Assembly (NCBI GenBank): GCA_012964265.1
Contig: DTUH01000119.1
Location: forward strand, 1-11,854
Source: Candidatus Lambdaproteobacteria bacterium
GTDB lineage: Bacteria; SAR324; NAC60-12
Length of the DNA stretch: 11,854 bases
Direction of reading: 5' to 3'
Part shown: piece by piece, positions 6,420-11,854 of the stretch
Layout: every line of letters begins with the position of its first letter
Numbering within the stretch: position 1 is the stretch's first letter
Translations under genes and position numbers: made by a program
Notes under the pieces: generated by a model
Database searches by the model: none
Told to the model about the DNA's origin: nothing
What the model saw: the letters and a program-made list of their open reading frames with translations, nothing else

Positions 6420-7796
6420 ATGTCCAATCCCCATTCCATTGTTGCCATTGTCGGGCGGCCAAATGTTGGAAAATCAACATTGTTCAATCGACTGGTCGGG
6501 CGGCGATCTGCAATTGTAGAGAAAAATCCGGGAGTAACTCGTGATCGCAACTATGGTATTTCTAAATATCATGGTTATGAATTTATCGCAATTGACACAG
6601 GTGGGTTTGAACCGGTGGCGGAAACCTCACTGATCCAGCAAATGGCGCAACAGGCGCGTCTTGCAGTTAAAGAGGCGGATTGTGTTTTATTTGTCGTCGA
6701 CGCACAGGAGGGTTTTACTCCGGGAGACAGTGAAATTTTCCGGACTTTAGTCGAAGCAGAAACGCCTTTGTTTGTTGTTGTAAACAAAGCCGATAATCCG
6801 CGTTTGGAAGAGGAAAGTTTAGATTTCTATCGGCTTGGTGTTGAAACAATATATCCAATTTCTTCTGAACACAATCGCGGAATAGACGGTTTGCTGGAAG
6901 AAATTGATCGGCGGATTCCCTTGAAAATAACAAAAAAGGAAGATTCCGGAGAAGAGCAGCTGCAGTTGGATGTTCCTATCGCAGTTGCGGTCATCGGAAA
7001 ACCGAATGCCGGAAAATCATCCATTGTGAACGCACTGCTCCGCAAGGAGCGCATGATTGTGGATACCATTTCGGGAACGACTCGGGATCCGGTGGACAGT
7101 CTTTGCAATTATGAGGACCGAGATTTTTTGTTGGTTGATACCGCAGGCATCCGCCGGCGAGGGAAAGTCAGCCAGAAGATCGAAACTTTCAGTATAGTTT
7201 CTGCGCTCAAATCCATTGAACGGGCAGATGTTGCTCTCTTGATAATTGATGCGGAGGAAGGAATAACAGAACAGGTAATGAAGATTGCCGGCTATGCGAA
7301 TGAGCGTAAAAAATCTCTGCTGATTGTGATGAACAAATGGGATCTGGTCAAGAAGGATGGTAAAACCCTGGGGCAGGTTGAAGAAGAGGTTTACGATCGT
7401 TTGAGCTTTATCAGCTTTGCGCCAATTCTATTTGTCAGTGCCAAAACCGGACAGCGGGTTACTCAGATTTTTGAAAAGATTCTCAACGTTCACGAGCAAT
7501 ATGTCCGGAGAATCCAAACCTCAGATTTGAATACGATCCTCCAGCTCATTGTTAACCAGCATCCTCCTCCCTCTAAATCAGGTCGTCCGACCAAAGTCTA
7601 TTACGGCAATCAGGTTAGTGTTGCGCCTCCTACTTTTGTTTTCATGACAAACAATCCTGACAAAACAAATTTTGCCTACGAGCGTTATATCTCAAACCAG
7701 TTCCGCTACCATTTTGGCTTTGAGGGAACACCGCTGAATTTCATTTGGCGTAAGAAGAAATCAGCTCATAGCATAAAATCAGGAAAACGCAGTTGA
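6420..7796 (+). CDS. der: GTPase Der (EngA), ribosome assembly
   Basis: Der has two tandem GTPase domains and a KH-like C-terminal domain and acts in maturation of the 50S ribosomal subunit. In the 458-aa product, domain 1 shows GRPNVGKST (12-20), DTGG (59-62) and NKAD (122-125). Domain 2 shows GKPNAGKSS (193-201), DTAGIRRRGKV (240-250), NKWD (305-308) and SAKTG (340-344). The KH-like part runs from about 355 and includes PPPSKSGRPTKVYYGNQV and ends with GTPLNFIWRKKK. The length is typical (490 in E. coli, 436 in Bacillus). It starts 18 nt after the gyrB stop, so it is probably co-transcribed with it. No Shine-Dalgarno is visible before the ATG; MSNPHSIVAIVGRPNVGKS fits the family N-terminus. 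It ends only 21 bp from the convergent glyA, with no clear terminator between. Confidence 0.97.
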   Translation: MSNPHSIVAIVGRPNVGKSTLFNRLVGRRSAIVEKNPGVTRDRNYGISKYHGYEFIAIDTGGFEPVAETSLIQQMAQQARLAVKEADCVLFVVDAQEGFTPGDSEIFRTLVEAETPLFVVVNKADNPRLEEESLDFYRLGVETIYPISSEHNRGIDGLLEEIDRRIPLKITKKEDSGEEQLQLDVPIAVAVIGKPNAGKSSIVNALLRKERMIVDTISGTTRDPVDSLCNYEDRDFLLVDTAGIRRRGKVSQKIETFSIVSALKSIERADVALLIIDAEEGITEQVMKIAGYANERKKSLLIVMNKWDLVKKDGKTLGQVEEEVYDRLSFISFAPILFVSAKTGQRVTQIFEKILNVHEQYVRRIQTSDLNTILQLIVNQHPPPSKSGRPTKVYYGNQVSVAPPTFVFMTNNPDKTNFAYERYISNQFRYHFGFEGTPLNFIWRKKKSAHSIKSGKRS

Positions 7797-7817
7797 TTAT
7801 TAGTTTATCAATGATTG

Positions 7818-9113
7818 TCAGGAGAAGTGTACGTCCGTGAAGCGGCTACGCAACTTAGTGACCTCATCTTTCACAGATTTGCCTTCAAGTCCTGCTTTCA
7901 TCAAGGAAGCGAGCTCACCCATTTCAGCTTCTTTCATACCATAACGTGTCATTTCCTGCACACCAATCCGTAAACCGGAGGGGTTCCGCGCATCTTTGTC
8001 CCAGGGAAGCATATTGAAATTGGTGATGATATTGCTCTTTTCTGCCAGTGAACGGGCGATATCTTTGGCATTACCAAAATTAGTGACGTTCAACGCCAAC
8101 TGGTGGCTTGCCGTGAAGCCAAATTCCTGAGCCTCCACCGTCACGCCTTCATCCGCAAGAGCTTGTCCTAAAGCTTTGGCATTGGCGATTATTTGAGCGG
8201 CATATTTTTTTCCATGTTCAGCCATTTCCCGAATCGCAATCAGCAAACCCGGTAAAGTGTGTAAATGATGACTGCTTGAAGAGCCGGGCATCACGCCACG
8301 ATCGACGCTGGTCCACCATTTCATTTCCTGTTCACCGGCCATACTGCCTAAAATGACTCCACGCTGAGGTCCGGGAAATGTTTTGTGGGTGCTGCCGTTG
8401 ATGAAGTGTGCGCCTTCCTCAAACGGATTTTGGAACTGCCCGCCAAAAATAAGACCGAGGACGTGGGCGCCGTCATACAGCATAGGAATGTTTTTAGCCC
8501 GGCAGACTTCCGCAATTTCCCTTACAGGTTCCGGAAAGAGGAAGAGGCTTTTTCCAAGAATGACCATGTTCGGAGATTTTTCTTCCACTAAATCCACGCA
8601 CTTGGGTACGTCGAGATGGTATCCGTCTTCCGTGGTAGGCCAGTAGTGTATATTGACGGAATTATCACGTCCGGGAGTGAGAACTTTTCCTCGAATCTGA
8701 ATCCGACGTCCCACTACCCCAATCGGGCTGTGACTGATGTGGCCACCAACTTCAATTGAATTTACGATTACGGTATCACCACCGCGTAAAATCGCTAAGG
8801 CTACCGCCGTATTCGCTGCATTTCCGCTAACGGGTCGAACATCAGCCTGCTTGCATTTTGCCAGTTGGATGATTTCACTGGTTGCCATACTCTCAATCTG
8901 ATCGATGTATTGTGTGCCTTCATAATACCGATTGTCACCGTCTGAAGTATTGGGATGGCCTTCTGCGTAGCGCCCCATGAAATCGTTGACCTCGACTTGT
9001 TTGACTGCATCAGACTGCACATTTTCGCTCGCAATCAGATTAACGGCTTCTTTGCCGCGCCACAGGTTTTGACGACTTACGATGTCCAGCACATCAGAAA
9101 TATCTACACTCAT
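7818..9113 (-). CDS. glyA: Serine hydroxymethyltransferase, archaeal-like type
   Basis: This is a PLP enzyme expected to interconvert serine and glycine using a pterin one-carbon carrier. The 431-aa product shows NLIASEN (25-31), RYAEGHP (48-54), RYYEGTQYID (62-71), RPVSGNAAN (93-101), GGHISHSP (123-130), YDGAHVLGLI (213-222, Asp214 and His217 at the cofactor), GSTHKTFPGPQRG (240-252, Schiff-base Lys244) and LRIG (381-384). GKSLFLFPEPVREI (187-200) followed by the aspartate segment and GGQFQNPFEEGA recall archaeal SHMT; E. coli GlyA has a different GGFSAYSG segment here (from memory). The insert NTSDGDN after YAEGHP is also unlike the common bacterial form. AAAGGAAA before the ATG supports the start. 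The substrate could be serine or a 2-methyl analogue. It lies 94 nt downstream of the hldE-like gene; a TATAAT on the minus strand (9185-9190) is a possible but unsupported promoter element. Confidence 0.9.
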   Translation of the reverse strand: MSVDISDVLDIVSRQNLWRGKEAVNLIASENVQSDAVKQVEVNDFMGRYAEGHPNTSDGDNRYYEGTQYIDQIESMATSEIIQLAKCKQADVRPVSGNAANTAVALAILRGGDTVIVNSIEVGGHISHSPIGVVGRRIQIRGKVLTPGRDNSVNIHYWPTTEDGYHLDVPKCVDLVEEKSPNMVILGKSLFLFPEPVREIAEVCRAKNIPMLYDGAHVLGLIFGGQFQNPFEEGAHFINGSTHKTFPGPQRGVILGSMAGEQEMKWWTSVDRGVMPGSSSSHHLHTLPGLLIAIREMAEHGKKYAAQIIANAKALGQALADEGVTVEAQEFGFTASHQLALNVTNFGNAKDIARSLAEKSNIITNFNMLPWDKDARNPSGLRIGVQEMTRYGMKEAEMGELASLMKAGLEGKSVKDEVTKLRSRFTDVHFS

Positions 9114-9115
9114 AA

Positions 9116-9123
9116 TTTCCTTT
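9116..9123 (-). promoter_or_regulatory. Ribosome binding site of glyA
   Basis: The minus strand reads AAAGGAAATT before the ATG at 9113, with 5 nt between the GG and the start codon. It is the only clear Shine-Dalgarno among the genes of the window and fixes the glyA start. Confidence 0.65.
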
Positions 9124-9207
9124 ATTTAATGAAATATTGTTTAAGCTGGAAATAATTGCGAACTAATAAACATTCAACTTATTGATTATATTCTACATGT
9201 CCCCTGA

Positions 9208-10602
9208 TTAATATTCAGGAAAATACTCAAGTTTAGCGCCTGTTTCTTCAATTGCCTCTTTTTCCGGTAGTTTCTTTTTTCGAAAATGCTCACCTTTGAC
9301 TACCATTTGAGGACGTATGTTCCGGATGAGAGAACTTGCATCCGGATCATTGAAAATCACTACTCTGTCCACCGCTTCTATCGCGGAGAGCAGCAAGGCG
9401 CGTTCACGCTCATTCAACAAAGGAGGTTGGCCTTTTTGCTCGGTGATGCTTTTGTCGCTGTTGATGGCGACCACATTAAAGCCTTTCAGTGTCTTTAATT
9501 GATGCAGAAACTTTAAGTGCCCTGCTGAAATTTCATCAAAAAAACCATTCGTGAAGACCACCGGAAGTTCTTGAGGCAGTGAGCGGCAGAGTTGTTCCGG
9601 TGTCATGATTTTCGACGAAGTTTCTCCAAAATCATAACGCTGAAGCAATTCATTTTTGGTAAATGAAACTACACCGACATGTTGAATTTCCATGCTTGCG
9701 GCAAGTTGTGCCCAATACGCGGCCTGTTCAATCTTTGCCTTGCCGGCCAGCATAAAAGTCAACATGCTGCTGACAGAGTCTCCCGCTCCGACAACATCGA
9801 AAACTTCCTGTGTTTCCGCTGCCATAAAGTGATAATCCTGTGGACTGCGAAAAAGCAGTAAGCCGTCCTGATCGAGGCTGATGACAAGATATTTAAGTTT
9901 AACATCTGCCTGCAGGATTTCTGCTGCCTTGAGAACATCATTTCGATCTTTGAGGGCAAAACCAACAGACGCTTCTGCTTCTTTACGGTTAGGCTTGATG
10001 AGGGTAAAATCCTGATAGATACTGTAATTTGTAGTACTGCGAGGGTCACCCACGATCGGAATTCCGGATTTTTTTCCGCAATCCGCAATTGCTTTGAGAA
10101 TTACAGGACTGAGCAAACCCTTTCCATAATCAGAAACTATAACGGCATCGCTTGATGGAATGGTTTGTTCCAGATAATCAATGAGCTGCTTTTGGGGAAG
10201 AGGGGTTTCCGGATCCGGATCTATATCCATCCGGAGTAAATGGGTTTGTCCCGCAATCATGCGGTGCTTGAGGCAGCTTTTAAAATTTTCAGCAACGATC
10301 ACTCCGGAATGGTCAGCCTCGTTTTCGGATAAAAGTTTGAGGATGGTATTTCCGGTTTCGTCTTTTCCAGTGACTCCGCAAACGAGCACTTGGGCACCCA
10401 AAGCGGTTAGATTCATCACCACATTACCTGCTCCTCCCAAGCGTTGATCTTCCCGGAGAACCCTCATCACCGGAATCGGGGCTTCCGGAGAAATACGATC
10501 AACTTCGCCCCAGGAATAGTGGTCAAGCATAAGGTCACCCACTACGAGGATACGCGGAGATATGATTTTCTCAAGCGCCTGTCGTAAGTCCGGATCGTTC
10601 AT
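9208..10602 (-). CDS. hldE: HldE-like heptose kinase/nucleotidyltransferase with an altered second domain
   Basis: HldE makes ADP-heptose for the LPS inner core: the N-terminal ribokinase-fold half phosphorylates heptose-7-phosphate at C1 and the C-terminal half adds AMP. In the 464-aa product the kinase half is intact: ILVVGDLMLDHYSWGEVDRISPEAP (18-42), GGAGNV (56-61), VSDYGKG (156-162), KPNRKEAE (203-210) and VFDVVGAGDS (267-276, base Asp275). The second half has VVFTNGFFD (348-356), NSDKS (381-385) and VVKGEHF (434-440). Where HldE has HAGH it reads S359-A-G-H362, and the protein stops at EYFPEY, before the GxSTT motif that ends normal HldE (477 aa in E. coli). Other frames past the stop do not restore it. 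The kinase role is likely; adenylyltransferase activity is doubtful. It starts 5 nt after the DsbA-like gene; no Shine-Dalgarno is visible. Confidence 0.87.
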   Translation of the reverse strand: MNDPDLRQALEKIISPRILVVGDLMLDHYSWGEVDRISPEAPIPVMRVLREDQRLGGAGNVVMNLTALGAQVLVCGVTGKDETGNTILKLLSENEADHSGVIVAENFKSCLKHRMIAGQTHLLRMDIDPDPETPLPQKQLIDYLEQTIPSSDAVIVSDYGKGLLSPVILKAIADCGKKSGIPIVGDPRSTTNYSIYQDFTLIKPNRKEAEASVGFALKDRNDVLKAAEILQADVKLKYLVISLDQDGLLLFRSPQDYHFMAAETQEVFDVVGAGDSVSSMLTFMLAGKAKIEQAAYWAQLAASMEIQHVGVVSFTKNELLQRYDFGETSSKIMTPEQLCRSLPQELPVVFTNGFFDEISAGHLKFLHQLKTLKGFNVVAINSDKSITEQKGQPPLLNERERALLLSAIEAVDRVVIFNDPDASSLIRNIRPQMVVKGEHFRKKKLPEKEAIEETGAKLEYFPEY

Positions 10603-10607
10603 TATTT

Positions 10608-11639
10608 TTACAGGCGACTTAAGTATTTATTTAATGTTTGTTGAAAAGTATTATAGGGTTGTGCTCCGGAAAGTACTTCACCCTGAATTTCTCCGGATTT
10701 GAAATCGAAGAGGCCAACAAAGAATCCGGGAGTTCCGGTAATCCCCAGAGCGGCGCCATCTTTCATATCTTCATTTACTAATCCACGATACCGCTCACTA
10801 TCCAGACACTGATCAAATTTATCAGGTGATTTTATTTTAATATCGCGGGCATATTTTTTTAAATCGTCCACATTCTGTGCTTTAGGGTTAGCGTAAAGCA
10901 GGAGATGTATTTCTTCGAATTTGTTCTGTTCCCGTGCGCATTCGGAGGCAATGGCTGCTTCATCAGCTTCCTGATGAAATGCGAGCGGGAAATGCCGATA
11001 GCCAAATGCCACACGGTCCTGAAAATTATTGATGAGCTTACGTATCGTAGTTTGCACCCGTCCGCAAAAAGGGCACTGATAATCTGAATATTCGAGCAGA
11101 ATGACTGAGGCTTTTTTGTTGCCTCTAAGATAGGCAGTTTTAACATTCCCTCTCAACAGAAAATCAGAAGGAGCTTCCAGATGAGAAATTGTCCAACCCT
11201 TTTCAAGGGCCAAAGAGTACTGGTCCAACAAATGCTGACTGCTAATTTGCCGTTCCAAAAACTGCTTAATCTGGGGCCGGAGTTGATTCAGAGTTCCACG
11301 TTCCTGCAGGTTATTCTGCTCATAAACCGCAATGATTTCTTTAAGAGTCGCTTTTTTTTCCGGAGTCAGTTTTATCTCTGGATGTTTTTTCGCAAGTTTT
11401 TCCACGGCATATTCCATCAACCGGACACTCAAATGCTGATAGAGCTGTAGACTGAGGTCATTAGCCTTTTTGTTGCGTACATCTTCAAAAGTCACGGGCT
11501 TGCCTTCAACTATTCCTACAACAGGATTGGGATGATAAACGGTTCCGGAAGTTTGCGCAAACGCCGGAACAAAAACTATTGAGCTAAGGCTTAGTGAAAA
11601 TAAAATCGCCAACAAACGTAGTGCTAAATATTTTTTCAT
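10608..11639 (-). CDS. Secreted DsbA-family thioredoxin-fold protein with SurA-like N-terminal region
   Basis: This is a predicted periplasmic thiol oxidoreductase. Of its 343 aa, residues 1-28 are a Sec signal peptide (KK start, hydrophobic core, cleavage after AFA). About 38-150 is a helical, charged region that begins VVGIVEGKPVTFEDVRNKK, resembling the opening of SurA/PpiC chaperones (VxxVNGxxIT), so it may bind unfolded clients; this is a weak match. From about 160 comes a DsbA/thioredoxin_4 domain: VILLEYSDYQCPFCGRV (179-195) with active site C189-P-F-C192, RHFPLAFH (215-222) and the cis-proline loop GITGTPGFFVG (299-309). Extra cysteines are at 234 and 278. It could form, reduce or isomerise disulfides; the CPFC dipeptide does not decide. 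It lies 12 nt after the Lon-like gene and 5 nt before the hldE-like gene, so it is probably in one operon. No Shine-Dalgarno is seen. Confidence 0.87.
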   Translation of the reverse strand: MKKYLALRLLAILFSLSLSSIVFVPAFAQTSGTVYHPNPVVGIVEGKPVTFEDVRNKKANDLSLQLYQHLSVRLMEYAVEKLAKKHPEIKLTPEKKATLKEIIAVYEQNNLQERGTLNQLRPQIKQFLERQISSQHLLDQYSLALEKGWTISHLEAPSDFLLRGNVKTAYLRGNKKASVILLEYSDYQCPFCGRVQTTIRKLINNFQDRVAFGYRHFPLAFHQEADEAAIASECAREQNKFEEIHLLLYANPKAQNVDDLKKYARDIKIKSPDKFDQCLDSERYRGLVNEDMKDGAALGITGTPGFFVGLFDFKSGEIQGEVLSGAQPYNTFQQTLNKYLSRL

Positions 11640-11651
11640 TTTATGTTGAAT

Positions 11652-11854
11652 TTAATTAAGAAAGTTAGGTGAGGATTCGCTAATAACTTCATTTGGATTT
11701 GACATTTCCATGAGGCAAATCAGGTCGTCCAAACGTGTGTCCAAGTCTGGAGACTCAAGCAGAGTCTGCTTTTCTATCCCCGAAAAATTAAGGTTCATGC
11801 TGAGTAAATTAACGAGGTAATGTGCAGGAATAACTTCGATTTTTTCCCACTCTA
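11652..11854 (-). CDS. C-terminal end of a Lon N-terminal (substrate-binding) domain protein, 5' end outside window
   Basis: Reading in from the right edge, 66 codons are open before a TAA: they begin EWEKIEVIPAHYLVNLLSMN and continue with GIEKQTLLESPDLDTRLDDL, then ICLMEM. The KQ-x-LLE-x-x-DL-x-x-RL-x-x-L pattern is how the N-terminal domain of Lon ends (E. coli Lon has KQSVLEMSDVNERLEYL). In Lon this is followed by a long helical part and the AAA+ and protease domains; here only about 16 residues follow, so it is a stand-alone Lon-N-like protein of unknown function, common in Gram-negative bacteria. It ends 12 nt before the DsbA-like gene, which suggests one operon. Confidence 0.7.
   Translation of the reverse strand, partial: EWEKIEVIPAHYLVNLLSMNLNFSGIEKQTLLESPDLDTRLDDLICLMEMSNPNEVISESSPNFLN

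Noticed and set aside
7797..7817. Bidirectional terminator between der and glyA
   Set aside because: The 21-bp gap contains no inverted repeat or T run that I can see.
9114..9207. Riboswitch or frameshifted end of the hldE-like gene before glyA
   Set aside because: The gap is too short for a known glycine or folate riboswitch, and none of the alternative frames contains the missing STT motif.

Overview
The window comes from a Gram-negative bacterium with a moderately AT-rich genome. Evidence for this is two outer-membrane beta-barrel proteins ending in Phe, an LPS-heptose (HldE-type) gene, and secreted proteins with Sec signals. GyrB is about 800 aa and carries the long C-terminal insert seen in E. 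coli-type (proteobacterial) gyrase B. I infer a proteobacterial or delta/SAR324-like lineage, but with low confidence. Most genes lack a clear Shine-Dalgarno sequence; glyA is the exception.

Layout, left to right. Positions 1-1358 (+) hold the end of one small outer-membrane protein, a second complete one, and an EntD/Sfp-type phosphopantetheinyl transferase that overlaps it as TGATG. Positions 1359-1683 are a 325-nt AT-rich gap that looks like the chromosomal replication origin. It has several boxes of the form TTGTCAACA or TTATCAACA, a 17-bp direct repeat, and a 12-bp inverted repeat. A box is followed 3 nt later by five CTA trinucleotides (3'-GAT-5' on the other strand), matching the DnaA-box plus DnaA-trio unwinding module described in Bacillus. 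Positions 1684-7796 (+) carry dnaN, recF, gyrB and der: sliding clamp, recombination mediator, gyrase B and ribosome-assembly GTPase. gyrB has its own near-consensus promoter at the end of recF. dnaA is not in the usual place before dnaN.

Positions 7818-11854 (-) read towards der: the end of a stand-alone Lon N-terminal-domain protein, a secreted DsbA-like thioredoxin-fold protein with a SurA-like N-terminal region, an HldE-like heptose kinase/nucleotidyltransferase, and glyA. The first three are tightly packed and probably form one operon; glyA follows after 94 nt with its own ribosome binding site.

Most noteworthy are: (i) the candidate oriC, whose DnaA-trio lies only 8 nt before the dnaN start codon; (ii) a serine hydroxymethyltransferase that reads like the archaeal-type family rather than the E. 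coli type; (iii) an HldE-like protein whose nucleotidyltransferase half lacks the first His of HxGH and the C-terminal STT motif. No mobile element, CRISPR array, tRNA or rRNA was seen.
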